Assembly (NCBI RefSeq): GCF_000327385.1
Contig: NW_008710950.1
Span: 1,591,900 to 1,655,899, forward strand
From: Lottia gigantea
Lineage: Eukaryota > Mollusca > Gastropoda > Lottiidae
Direction: 5' to 3'
DNA: 64,000 nt
The translations under genes were made by a program, and so were the position numbers. Below, piece after piece: positions 1 through 13,330 of this stretch. Position 1 is the stretch's first letter. Every line of letters begins with the position of its first letter. The notes under the pieces were generated by a model. It did no database searches and was not told the origin of the DNA. It worked only from the letters and a program-made list of their open reading frames with translations.

Positions 1-59
1 TTTTACACTAAAGTATACAGCAATGTGTAAAACGAATTGTAAACGAATCAATTGAATAG

Positions 60-975
60 ATGGTAAAATGGTAACACGGGATGATCAAATGGAAACAACA
101 GGATGGTAAATTGTACCAAGAGTAAAATGGTATAGCTACAGGATGGTAAATAGTACCAACAGTAAAATGGTATAGCTACAGGATGGTAAATAGTACCAAG
201 AGTAAAATGGTATAGCTACAGTATGGTAAATAGTACCAACAGTAAAATGGTATAGCTACAGGATGGTAAATAGTACCAACAGTAAAATGGTATAGCTACA
301 GGATGGTAAATAGTACCAACAGTAAAATGGTATAGCTACAGGATGGTAAATAGTACCAAGAGTAAAATGGTATAGCTACAGGATGGTAAATAGTACCAAC
401 AATAAAATGATATAGCTACAGGTTGGTAAATAGTACCAAGAGTAAAATGGTATAGCTACAGGTTGGTAAATAGTACCAACAGTAAAATGGTATAGCTACA
501 GGTTGGTAAATAGTACCAACAGTAAAATGGTATAGCTACAGGATGGTAAATAGTACCAAGAGTAAAATGGTATAGCTACAGGTTGGTAAATAGTACCAAC
601 AGTAAAATGGTATAGCTACAGGATGGTAAATAGTACCAACAGTAAAATGGCATAGCTACAGGATGGTAAATAGTACCAACAGTAAAATGGTAAAGCTACA
701 GGTTGGTAAATAGTACCAACAGTAAAATGGTATAGCTACAGGTTGGTAAATGGTAACAGTAACATAGTAGCAACAAAAGGTAGCAAGAGGACTAAAAATG
801 GTAGCTACAGAAAGGTAAAATGGAAGCAAAAGAATGGTAAAATGGAAGTAAAAGAATGGTAAAATGGAAGCAAAAAAATGGTAAAATGGTAGCAGGATGA
901 TGGTGGAATTGTAGCAAGAGGGTGGAAAAAGGGAAGTCAAGAGAATGATAGAATGGTAGCAACAAGACCAATAGT
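60..975. repeat. Satellite array of 40-bp units with a degenerate 20-bp tail
   Basis: From about 118 to 760 a 40-bp unit repeats roughly 16 times with almost no length change. Each unit has two related 20-bp halves, AGTAAAATGGTATAGCTACA and GGATGGTAAATAGTACCAAC, so the 40-mer probably arose by doubling an older GGTAAAATGGTAGCAA-like 20-mer. Copies differ mainly at two places, GGATGG or GGTTGG and CCAAC or CCAAG. The two variants are shuffled along the array, which points to unequal exchange or gene conversion. From 760 to 975, and again before 118, the units decay to irregular GGTAAAATGGAAGCAA forms. Phe-rich open frames on the minus strand here follow from the repeat and are not genes. Confidence 0.95.
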
Positions 976-3900
976 ATAGAACTGACTGGATATACCAGCA
1001 TCTGTTCTGTATGATATTTACTTTGACGGGTCGATATTTTCAAATGATCCGTGGTTTATAATGAGACCTGAGGGAATTAAAGATGACTTGATAACTTTCT
1101 ACTAGAAAAACTGAATAAAATCATTCTGTTTACGACTTTTTGATCTTTGAGTATGATAGAGTTAGAATTATTGAATTCTTGTCAAAACAGTCGTCACACG
1201 AAAATAACAAATTACTAAAATGCAGGTACATCTTATAAAATCATTTTCACATCACGCGATTTTGTACATTTTCTTATAATGGTAAATTGTACTGCATGTC
1301 AGACTGGAAAAAAACACACTAAGTTTCGAAAAAGTGTCAAGTGATAGGAAAGAATCTACCCCAAACTAATCAAAATATTTTCAACATATTGAAGGTAAAC
1401 AGCAAAATATATTAAATAACGAACCAAACTCATTTCCAACTTTCTTAGAATCAAATCTAAATTTCACCCATTGAAATTAGATTTGAAAAAGGTTATTGTC
1501 TATCATATGCCAACTATTGAGCCAAGATTTGCATTTTTCTTGAAGCATTATCATGATATATCAAAACCGAAAATCCACTAATTAAAAATGTTCCAATAAA
1601 ATATATAAAAGAAAAAGATAATAACGATAGAAATCACAAGATAATATCTATTATTTCAAAATGAACCCTGTGTTCGACCTACATATAATGATTACAAAAT
1701 TAACACACCATTAATTGTGATTTATTTGGAACATTTATATTGTTTGCACCTTCATGTATGAAGAATTGTACTTCCGGTTTTAGATAGTGATTGATTAACT
1801 AGCGACTATTTTCAGGAAATCGATGATTTTGTTTGAAAAATCGATTTGTGTCGATCTACCTAATTACTAGTAGTTAATTTTATCAGGTACCGTAACCCCA
1901 AACCACTTAAAACATTTCCGACCAGAACCTTTCATTTATCACCAATTATTAAACACGTATAATAAAAGCACGTAAGAGCAATTAATACATTCACTAATTA
2001 ATAATTAGAAATACATGTCAACAATTTTCTCAACAAAACATCTTAAATAAATATATTCTCTAGAAATAATTCATCGATATTGCACTGTATCAGCAATATC
2101 TGTTGAACAGGTTCTTCTTCTTGCTATGAATTTTTACGTCATCTTTTCTGCACCCGATAATGCTTATGAAGAAAGGCAGTGCCTATCGGTGTGCAATAAT
2201 GTAAATTTAGCTTTCGATTTCAATACACACCGCCTCTAACAAACAGGCCATTCGAACGACTTTTTTTAAGACAGAACTCAGATCGACAGTGCAAAATGGC
2301 TCACTTCAAGAACATTAGTACAGAATTTTCATAATTTTCATAGTTAAATATTTGAAAATAATAAGTTCTAAACCATCAATTTCTAATGAAGCTATTGAAC
2401 GGTGTAGAATGGTTTTGCTTCAGTACTTCGGTACCTTTATATTCGCAATGTTTCTGAAGTACTGTATTATATTTCTTGTTGAAATTTTAAGCATTTACCT
2501 TATATGAAAATAAATAACGTGATCGTGCATAATTGTATTATTGGCACAAAAAGGTCTTCTACAATACTTTAGGAAAAAAAAAAAGTTCCAAGCTTTTATA
2601 TAATATAGTCATATCATATTGGTTGCAATCTGTCCCATGTATTTCACGATACACAATGATCAGTTTAATATAATTAATAAGAATATCGAGAACTCGAATA
2701 TCAAGATAAATATTAGAGATAATAAAAACGGTTCCATCTCATTAGAAGCTATTAGTATCTTTGAAAATTAATTACATTATAATTATGTGAATGTTTTAGA
2801 TGCCTATAAACTTTAGAAGTTGAAATAAAACGTTTGTTGACATAGATCGAGAAGTTAATATGAAACAATAGAAGGCAACTTTCATGGACAATTAACACTA
2901 AATACAATTCTAAAAGTGTTGAGTTTTCAATAGTTATTGTATAAAAATACAAGTTAAGTCAACTTTTGTTTTCATAAAGTGAATTAAAAGTCTGCCCTTT
3001 TCCATAGAAATTTTGTATTGGAACCATCTGAAATAATGTTCGCAATTGCAAATAAGTGTAAATTAAATGTCATATTCAATTAATATTGATTTTTTAATTG
3101 AAAAAGAAAATTATTAAGAATCTTGAAGTGATGTATTTCAGAAACAAATGAATTGTCTTTAAAGAAGAAACCTTTAAAAGGCGGCCACCAAATCTTCCCT
3201 TATATCATTGTTTTAAAAATTTGATTTACAGAAATGAACTTTATACATAAATACATTTAAAAAGACATATTTTGGTGGGTTTTGGAACATGTTAAACGAG
3301 AGATATATTTTAATGTCTTACAAGTTACAAATTATATAAATAACTTTCTGACAACTATTTTATTATTTTCACTTCTTAAATTAATGTGGGAAGCAAAGGA
3401 GGTACAGTTAACTGTAATTTTTCGTTATTATGACTCGCATGAAGAATCGACAAATTCTAGCAAGGTAACAAAAGATTCTGCTATTTGTCCATGCTGTTTA
3501 TTAAAGAACAAAACCGTTCTGCAATGGAGACATTCGCCATGTTTTCACACTCTTTCCATGGTCTATAAAAGTTCAGAAGGTTAAATAGTTTGCGTTCCAG
3601 AAAGGGCTATCCAAGTCCATGTCGTTTCTCCTAAATCGCAAACCGAAGAAATTGTTGTTGTTTTTTTTTAATTTCATATGAGATGAATGCCGATGGCAAT
3701 AGAAGTTTGTATGTTGCTAATCATAAATAAATGTAAATCGATGAAAAAACCATATATATACAAATATTTCTTGCTTAAACAGACATTTGTTATTCCTTAC
3801 TAAACTAATAATTTAAGAGACTCATTTTCTATATGGTCAATTTTTTGTAAAGGTATCAATCTTTGAAAAGATTTTATTCTAATGACAAAATACTAATCTG

Positions 3901-6900
3901 TTCCTGTTCCTAATCTGTCAAAATTTCCCTCAAAATATGTCTTCTTCAATCACCAAAATAACCATTGATATATTAATATTATAAACTAATTGTCTATCTT
4001 TATTTCAAATTACATATTTTGATAAGTAGTGAATCAAATTTGACAGGATGCTCTGTTCAACTTTTCCTTCGTTTGTCATCTTGTAAGATGTTCAGATTGA
4101 CAGATGTCAGTAGTAACATGGTCAGGTCTTCTTCCATTTACCGGATGTTATTAACATCCACCTTTCCCTTATAGCAGCTCCCGACAGTACCTGACATTTT
4201 CAACAAGTTAACAAGTTTTTCTGATCCCCGTGGGAAGATTTGGTACGTAACAGCGTTTTGTCATAGTTTTCATGTCATAAATGCTCATTTGTCGAAGGAT
4301 TAATGAGATATAGCTTGAAGGTGTTGTTTAGTTAAAAACAAACTATTGTCTAGTGTATTTACAGCTACTGTACAATATGATTATCGTATTCAAATATATT
4401 ACAAATTCACTTATTGTATACATATACATGTGTAATCTTATCCATTATTCCATTGCATAGGGAAAATAATTACTTTGTTAGTTTAATATTAAAGCATCAA
4501 GAAAAATCAAATGAGGTGGGTCAAAAAGATAAATATTCATGTACCAGTAAAACCCTCAAAGCACCTATTACATGCAGTAGAGCTCAAATATGTTGAGGGA
4601 TAACCCCAACGACTGTTGTCCACCAACTGTCAATTGTCTATAAGCGGTCCAAACATTTGCCAAAAATAGCATTAAGAAGAAAAATGGCCTTTGATATGTT
4701 TTTACTAATTAGAAATAAAATATAAGTTAATATCAATGACTTAAACCAATGCAGGATTGCGCGCAGTCAATCAACACTAAAAACACAAACATGTTGGAAC
4801 AATTAGCAAATGAAATTGGCATATCTGATACACTCTCAAATAGAGGGTTTAATTCATCTCAGAGCCACGAGTAGGATACTACTAATACTCGAAGCAAAAC
4901 CGGGGGCATATTTTGTTAATGAATAAACTATATGACATGGGGATTGGGGCGATGTTAAGGTTATTTTCAATCAGTTTACAAGAAAAGATTGCGAAGATGC
5001 GTAGGTATTACAGCACAAAATTAATCAATTCATAGATCTGCTTGTTGACAAAAAAATAACCGACAAACAATCTAAATGTATCCATCAGATTTAACCAAAG
5101 TTGATATTGATAAATGGCGTCTTAAAAGAGCAAATATTGCAGAGAGGGCCCTGATTTACGAGGATTAAAGTAAAATTAAGGATGGCGTTGATGGTGACAA
5201 GATGATGTAGTACCGGAAAGAATCTATAATGTTAAATATCGTTTGAAGTATAGCTGACTACTTGATAGAAGTATCAAATGATGTAACAAGAAACTATTTT
5301 ACTCAGAAGGCAGTTTAAAACTTATTGCGAGGTAACAGTTAAGCATATACATTTTATCTAAACGAATGGTTATAATTGTTCCAAGCATAATGTGCAAAAT
5401 ATCAGTCAAAATACATGTATTTTAACCTTTATTTGGTGTTTATAAAAAGTATAAACAATTAAGTCTCTGACACACTATTTTTGTCAAAGGATGTAGCTTT
5501 GCAGGAGCAACCTAAGTCAAGGCTACCGATTTCCAGACAGAGTTCACTTTGAATCTGTTACAACATTTCGAAAGAATTATTAATTAGTTTCAATAAAACT
5601 AATTAAACAGGACACGCGGACATGGAAATACATCATTATTGCTTACTGTACCCCGTAAGAACAAATCAACAAATGTTAACAAGAATGTATTACAAATCTT
5701 CAATCCTTTCCCAGAGACCGCTACAGCATATAGAACATATGTTTTTATGATGGTACACAGTCTATATACGTCTATAATTCATAAAGTTGATTAATAGTAG
5801 GACCTTACAGTACATCTTTCATCTCTTTCAATATTTCATTTAACATGCACCTAGAATACACGAAGTTCTGGTCTTTGTGGTATTGATGTTAAAACATTAA
5901 ATATAATGAAGGTAATTTTAATTAGTAATTAAATGTTACTTATGCATTTAAATAATAATGGAAGTAGAATAAGATTTCCTCAAAAGATTGCAAACTATTG
6001 AAATAGGAATGTTTCAAAATTCATGCCATAGCATCCGTACTGCGTTTGTTCGTAATGGAAAGATTATCAGTAGACGATAAAAAAAAACTCCTTAGTAACC
6101 ACTCATTCATGGGTGTTATAATGTTTCGCTGCAAGTTCTTTCCTTTCGAGGGTGCGAGAACTAATATTTGCCCCGCTGTTGTTTTCATTAAAATACATTT
6201 GTATTGTGAACCAAAGAAGATATCCAATGGCTAGTTATCATTATCATACATGTTGTATTTAATTGACATTGACCTATCATTTGTTTAATAACATTAAGTA
6301 TAATTGATCAGTGACTGACACTCGACAAAAGACTACTTCATAAAGATACTCTTTCTATGCCTGTATTTTTTACTGTTCCAGTCTTAAGCTTCATTTGATA
6401 ATAGTGATGCAACATAGTAGGTATTTAACCTTCCAAGGAGATTGGGTAATTCACACCGATCTGCCAAAGGCCGAATTTCTCCACCCTGTTAGTTCGAGCC
6501 GAACTACAAAACTTATAGTAACGAAACTTTCGATTGATCCTGATCTTACAGCCACCTACCAGCCACTAACTAGATCGCGATATCTGTTAGCTTAGCTATC
6601 ATCGTTTCTGGCAAAAGCAGAATTATAATAAGCTTTAAAATATTTAGAAGAGATGAACCATTTTCTTATTCCCATTATCACTGCTAGATTTACACTCTGA
6701 TTGATCTGCAGTAATTACCTTAAAAATCTCGCCAGGGACGATATTTTACGAGATGATATCCGGTAATCTAGATATGAATCAAAATGTCGGAAAAGGATTC
6801 GTTAAGATGCAATGAAGATGCTTGTTTAAGTAAAGGCTTTCTACTGATGGTTGAGAATTCATCACAGAGATTACAGATCTTTGACGAGATTCCAAATGAT

Positions 6901-9228
6901 CGATTACAATGAAAATATATTTCAGATTTAATTAGAATGGTAAATATTGTTTTAACGTCTTTCTGATACTAATGAAACAGATGGATTAAGCGAACCGAAT
7001 AACAATTCGACGAGATCATCGTTAGCTTTCTTCAGTCGTTACAAATAATGATTTGTTCTGCTTCATTATGGCTTCAACAAATGTCAGATGAATTGTGTCA
7101 AGCCACAGCTTAATTATTTGATTATTTTGATCCCGCAGCCACCGGCAAAGCATTAAAACGCAAAATGGTGTAAATTGATCTGTCCATGCACGGTTTTCGT
7201 GATAATTTTGGAAACTTTGGAGTTAACAAAGCGTAATAGTTTTCTGAGAGCGGCCACTATGAATAGATCAACTGTTACATGGAGGTGTTACTATATTACT
7301 ACAGGTGCTATCCACTGACCAGTTTTTAACCATTTTGAACAATATTAACCAATTTCTCACATGACATGGTACTTATAATTTACCACCTGTCCAGCTCCCA
7401 ATGTCCAATTTCCAAAATCTATATTTTACGGTTTTAATTTTCTTCCATTGACGCTTACAGTCAATAGATTAGATAAACATCTTATTCTCGAGTCCAATAT
7501 ATTGTAAATATATGTGATTGTATATGTGAGAGTTAATGTTTATAGGAAATGGAATATGACACAGAGTCCCTCTATTTTATTACCATATCATCCCATGTGC
7601 GTCATAAAACTTTTTTTTTTTATCTCCCAGTCTTATTAAGAGTAATTAACTTTTTAAATGTATTTTGTATGATAAACTACAGCCAGTAATTCTAAATTTG
7701 TGCAGAGTTATGATCTAAATTACATATATTGCCAATTCTGACATTGCCATTCGTTGTTGCGCTATGTTAGTTTTGTCTGTAAATCTTCTAGATTAAAGTA
7801 GTATTTGTGACAATAGTAAATGTTTTACTATCTGGTAAAGAGAGTATATCTTCTATCTAATTATCATTACCTTTGACCCAATAATTATAACCACGTGCTT
7901 CGAAATGTTCCAGATAAAATAATTGTTATCAATTGACCTAATATTCAACTAGTTATCGCCCTTTGGCTACATAGATTATCGATAATAAATACGTGATTTA
8001 AATTCTGTGAAGTTTTAGACCATGATTACTACAGAAGAGACAAAAGTTGCGTGACTGATGTGTCCATGAACCTCTAACATCTATATCACATGCACGTGCT
8101 TCTGTTTAGTTGAGGGAGTTTATAATGAAGGTTAATTTTCAGAGGGCGTTCTGTGACTAAAGACGCCGTTACATTTGATATAATGCAAAGAGCCGTACAA
8201 ATGAACACCCCCAACTGAACAACCTTTGAAACGAATTAAAGAGAAATTTTTATGACCTTGTGGATGCTATATCACTTTCACACTATTTTAATACAATTAT
8301 TAGAAATATATTTGCCCTTAAAAAAATATTCTGGAAAACAAGAACGTGCAACATTTTTTTTTTATTAAGACGCAGCGTTGGATGATCTATGAAGATTTTG
8401 GCACCTTAGATTTCGGGAAGGGCCTCTATTACCTGGGCGAAATGATTTAATTTTGTTGAATTTTGTTTAACGTTTATCAATATTCATACTCAATCATCTG
8501 CTGAAGGACATTTTTGTTCCTGAAGGAATAAAAGTAGTCGTCTGAGACAAACACTAGGGTTTCCACTCCTGGGTTTAAATATTAAGTTTAAATATTTTAG
8601 GTAGTAAGCAACAATCTATAGTGGGGTTATCAAGTATAATACCTAGACATCTACTGATTTCGGTGATAAAATATATTGAAATTATTATCACAGTTTTACT
8701 AAATTCTACATAATTGAACCAATTTCTTTATCTTTATGATAACCCGGATGTAAGTATTATTGATAATAGAATATTTCATATTTCTTGTGAATTTCTGATT
8801 GAAATCAAATAAAATTCTATTTTCATCATGCCTGCTGAATTCAAATATTGTAAATAAATAAAAAAAAATAATGACCTGAGCCCATTACGTCGGAACAGTT
8901 GTCAGTATTCAGTCTTGTTTAAATAAAATACCAAAGATCATCCAGAGACTAAAGATCTCGTTGAAAAGTATCTTATTTGCAACACACATCCACTTGGATT
9001 CTATTAATCATATAAAAGTCAAAGAGATGTTCAAATTGGACAATTAGAAGAACACCTACAGAAAGTATCTTTAGATTTCCCTCTTCTATTTTTGAAGAGC
9101 TCCAAAAATATAAAAAACGGATGTTCATACCAGCATAATCTTTCGCATTGAAATGGTTATGCCAGAGCAGATAGGCAATGGAAATTATGTTAAGAGGCTT
9201 ACATATGAAGGCTTAGGATAGTTTTCAT
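976..9228. other. Intergenic AT-rich DNA, no gene seen
   Basis: I see no coding sequence with domain-like character. The longest open frames (for example 3282-3584 +, 6046-6234 + with a shadow on the minus strand, and 6395-6595 +) are 60-100 codons, low in complexity, and lack neighbouring frames or convincing splice sites. Small items only: an 11-12 bp inverted repeat TTAATTAGTTT/AAAACTAATTAA at 5580-5605, poly-A and poly-T runs (near 2570, 7610 and 8355), and one GTTATCGCCCTTT motif at 7952 that recurs elsewhere. Confidence 0.6.
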
Positions 9229-9720
9229 CTACTTTTCTACATAGTCTCCTTCCAGGTTTATGCGCGTGAATCTGACCCTTTTCCGATCAGTTATCAAGAG
9301 CACTGGCAACCATTTTGGTGAAACTATAGTCATTCATACTCATAGCTCTTTTGTGATAATTAGATTAGATCTTTTGCGATAATTAGATTAGATCTTTTGT
9401 GATAATGGTATCAACTCTCTCATTAAGGATACCAACCACAGTGACAATATGTCCAGTTGTCAATCGTAGATGGCCATCATCATGTTAAGCACCAAGGTAA
9501 TTTTAACCAAAATGGTTGCTGTTGAAAGCCTTCCTGGACTTGGGTCTCTCTACCAAGCTTGAATTCTGCATAAGGGGAGAATCATCTCCTAAAGTAGAAA
9601 CCACGAACCTTTGCCGGGGCAAGCGCTTTTAGTTTCAGGTACTCTGTGACGGTCATATAACAAGTTTCTGACGATTTCAGACTTGCTTGGCCTCGTGCAA
9701 AGACAATTGGCAGTCCGTGA
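9229..9720 (-). mobile_element. Mariner-type transposase relic lacking its catalytic core
   Basis: Read on the minus strand, pieces in different frames line up in the order of a mariner-like transposase. VTEYLKLKALAPAKV (about 9615-9660) matches the first helix-turn-helix region. A GDDSP stretch and YAEFKLGRE follow the usual GDD-SPSY and AEFKRGRES positions. RLTTGHIVTVVGILNERVD then IITKDL (about 9405-9470) match the second helix-turn-helix, and PKWLPVLL-ITDRKRVRFT matches the segment before the catalytic domain. The text then runs straight from INLE into GDYVEK and a stop at 9229-9231, which is the normal C-terminal end. About 200 residues holding the DDE/D triad are therefore missing. There are several frame changes and stops, and a 23-bp tandem repeat (9348-9408) lies inside. 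Family names come from remembered consensus sequence, not a search. Terminal inverted repeats were not found by eye. A dead copy. Confidence 0.7.
9348..9408. repeat. 23-bp tandem repeat inside the mariner relic
   Basis: The 23-bp unit beginning CTTTTGTGATAATTAGATTA occurs about 2.6 times; one copy has a T-to-C change. It lies just after the IITKDL codons of the transposase relic, so it is a duplication that arose within the dead element. Confidence 0.85.
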
Positions 9721-12700
9721 CTCAATAAATGATTGTATTTATTGGTGGCAAAAGTTTGTCTCAATCCATATGAAATCTCCTGTAGACTTAAAACTGTTCA
9801 GCCAACCCTCATAGCCATACTCAAACATCCCACTAAGCCTTTCTATATCTACAAAACTATAAGTTTCTTTTTTGAAAAATGCATTTTAAATAAGCCAGCG
9901 GCAAGGATTTCAAGAACGCAACAAATTTGTATACTTTTTTTTATATTTTTTGTTATTTATCACAAAAGACATCTACAAGTTTGTTCTTTATCACCACTGC
10001 CATATTACAAACTCAACATGATGGCTTATCTCACGTTCCCCGGAACTGCCACCCTGTGTTGTAAAATTATTTGTATGTCTCTTAAACGACGCCACCTGCG
10101 CTGTAATCAGGCACTCGAAAAGTTATCGCCCTTGTGCATTTGTCGTCTGCCTAACAAAGATCTTGTGGTCAGCTGCTATAGTTAGGATGATGATGCTACA
10201 TGATAAGACACAGTTTGTATTGTTTAACAAAATTCAAACATGTTGTTAGATGGATTGTTTATTATCAATCACTGACATAACACTTCACAAAATATCATCT
10301 GTAGGCGCTAAAAAAAATTGTAGAAGACATTTTACTTAATTATTGTTCAAGAAATATAACTTTCATGCAAACCCCTCATTGAGATTTCTACATTCAATCA
10401 CAATTAATAATCATTTTCCATTTTCATCAGATTTATGCCAAAACTCTTCAATTTTCATTTCAGAATACTTAACCCAGAAAATCTTTATGTAGTGTATAGA
10501 ATATTTAATGTATACGTAAGATTGGAATGAATGTAATAATCATTATAGGCATTGCGTGTATAGTTGTTATGGTTTGAAAAGTTTTTCTGAGTTTGAGATC
10601 TTGCTGCAATTCATTAAACTTTGTACTTATTGCGATATTAAGCATAATTTCTTATGACTAAAATATAGGCCCTATGATTTTGAAATTATTTTTACAAATA
10701 TATTTAAAAAGTATTTTTATTTTAATCTCATACCTTAAATCTGTCTATACCAATAGGCTATTTTCAAGAGATAATCGTTTGAATGTAATGCATAGTTTTG
10801 ATAGTGTTTTTTGAGACATCAGGCAATTTTCTTATTAAAAATAATGCGCTGAGTGATTAAACCACTACATAAAAACCCACGACGGTTCAACCAGGTGGGA
10901 TAATCTTTACTGTCAACAAATTCATAGTTAAATCTAACTTGTTATATTTGTAGATATTTATGAACTAACAAATAATAAAGTAACAATAAAACAGCGCACC
11001 TGATGATTTTCAATTAATTTATTTTCAATATTTCATGAGTAAATCCGCAATTCACTCTGAATATTGTTAGCTTTATGTTTTCAAATATCTAATAATATAT
11101 ACACCCGCTTTTAATATTATAATATTACCAAGAGTTAGAAATATTGCATCGGTTTTATTAATACTTTAACTGAACAAAGATTGTAATAGAGCGAATGATT
11201 GTGAGTATTTTTTTAAAAGGGGCATTATGTGAAAATGAATCTTTGTACAACATAAAGAAATATATTTTCGTTTCCAACTGTTTACCATATAGCATTGTTC
11301 ACAATCTTTTATTCTTTATAGGGGTCAATGGGTGCAAATTGTAAAATTAAATTTTGAACAAGGTGTTGGACAATATTGCAAAAAGAACGAAGCGATGGTG
11401 GTTATTAGGTGTTTTATGTTACTAGTCTTTCAGGTCATTTGTAATCTAGCGCACATATGGGTTTCACACTTGTTAAAATGGATGAGGTACCATTTCAGTT
11501 ATTGTATTTATTGTTATTAGCCTTTACACTACGCATCCCTGAAGATGAATACACATATCCCTTGGTACTAATAGATAAATTAATAATTCATGGAATTCTA
11601 GGTAAACAAAAGATAATTTGAGCAACAGATTTTGGTTTTGATCATGTAGAAAATGAACACGAAAAAGTTAAAATCATATAATTACATCAGTCCAAAAATA
11701 CAGATATATTATATTATACCATGAGGGTGAAGTCATTTGGTGTGATCCTCTTTGATTAGTAATGATCAATATAATAATAAAACTAGTGTTATTATTCAAA
11801 TAAATCAAAAACTATATATATATATATTATGTTGGCTGAGCCAAGAAAAGCGCAGAATGCGGGAGTTTGAATGAAATATGATAATATGACTTGACGTTTA
11901 ATATTTATCACTTCCAACTTCAACGCTAATAATGTTATTATATAATGATATATGTTTATTTTTTAAGTTTTTTATAATATAAACGTGAATCTAATTAAAG
12001 CTATTTTTAAAATTGCTTACATCAAAGTTTTTTTTATACGCCAACATCATAATGTGGGCACACATTCCTATTGCACATCAACATTCACAAATCGGATTTG
12101 AGTGAATTTTGAAGATTTTTTTTCTGTGTATAGATTTAGATGATACCTGGTATGCTTGTATATTATAATATATAGAGATGAAACCATGGACGAGTTTTAA
12201 AGAAAGCACAGGGGGTTGTGCTTGTCCTTGCCCGTAAAGTCAAACTGACTTTTAAACTAGGAAAACCTTTCAGTACGAGGTAAGAACTTGGCATTGGCAA
12301 TGAAGAAATCTGAAGTAAAAATGTTAAATATTTTGATTTCGCTTAATAAAATTTTCACTGTCGGGTTTACAGATATTCTTGACTGTTTCGAAATTATTAA
12401 TGAGTAACGACAGTTAATTTTGAAATTTGAAATCCACGTAATAGTTCTTTTATCATCAAAATCAAATGTAAATTTAATGGTTACTTTTTTGTTAATTTAT
12501 GAAATATGGTAGGAGTAAATTGAATCTTCTGTGATATCCAAGTGAAAAATGGATTATATCCCTTCAACACCTGCAGCGTACACGAGGGGGTAGGCAGTCC
12601 ATCATCCATGTATATCATACATATTACAATGAATAAGATAGAGTGGATTGCTTTTGGCAAATTGTCTGTAACAACGTGAAACAACATCTCTTTATCTGGT

Positions 12701-13080
12701 TCAAATAAATTTGTTGCAGTGCTCATATCTGTTGTCATGATATCAACATTCATTTTTTTGTTATAAACACGTGGATATTACATAATAAAACTGCATGATA
12801 AATATTTTAATTGAAAAAATTTGTCATGCACAGTACAGGAAATTTCAGGAAGAGGCTTCTTTTCATTTTCAGTCGTATATCTTCAATAAAGTATGTAGTA
12901 CGACGACGATCTAAGTTAGTCTAATGATATTCCTTGTCCATGCCCAGTGACTGGTGACACTGTTATGCATGACTGTCGAAGCCTCGATGAACCAGACATC
13001 AACTAATCAAATAAAAAAACAACAGTTCAAAATTAAAACCACAGCAACGAAAAAATATTTTACTTCTAATTAGTAGATAT
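9721..13080. other. Intergenic DNA, no gene seen
   Basis: An open frame of 150 codons at 9733-10185 (+) starts inside sequence antisense to the mariner relic and is rich in Cys, Ile and Phe without a recognisable domain; I treat it as chance. The segment 9990-10190 has somewhat higher G+C than its surroundings and contains a GTTATCGCCCTTG motif at 10122. A 90-codon minus-strand frame at 12481-12753 has no recognisable feature. The rest is AT-rich with short TA runs (11813-11828). Confidence 0.5.
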
Positions 13081-13330
13081 ATATTAATAATAATAATAAT
13101 AATAATAATAATTTAGTTTATTAATAGGTGTCACAAAAAACATTACATAAAATATCACAGTAAGAAAATTACAAAATGTACAAAGTAATGTTTTTTTCCG
13201 ACCATTGTTGGTCTATGAGACACAATACGTTAAGAACGAAAATTAAACATAAAAGAATATATGAACATATAAAACTACGGAGCGCCTAAGGCGCAACCCT
13301 CCATATTTTTATAAAACAAGTCGTTAAATT
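13081..13330 (-). mobile_element. Probable LINE 3' end with (ATT)n tail
   Basis: On the minus strand the sequence ends in a poly(A) signal AATAAA (13122-13117) followed at once by an (ATT)n run (13112-13084), the arrangement typical of non-LTR retrotransposon 3' ends. Upstream on that strand is a UTR-like stretch with T-rich runs. A frame around 13280-13320 reads KNMEGCALGAP and then a stop, which could be the last residues of an ORF2 product, but this is too short to identify. It may equally be a SINE that shares a LINE tail. Clade unknown. Confidence 0.4.

Noticed and set aside
60-975. CRISPR-like array from regular 40-bp periodicity
   Set aside because: Whole units repeat without unique spacers, and the context is eukaryotic; this is satellite DNA.
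656-1043. Phe- and Tyr-rich open frames of 83-94 codons on the minus strand
   Set aside because: They are translations of the GGTAAAATGG repeat and its flank.
4780-5220. Decayed coding sequence (for example MYPSDLTKVDIDKWRLKRAN)
   Set aside because: Short, interrupted and unmatched to any family I know; left as unannotated DNA.
9733-10185. 150-codon plus-strand open frame
   Set aside because: It starts next to the antisense of the mariner relic, has no domain, promoter or homologue I recognise, and includes a low-complexity Phe/Ile run.
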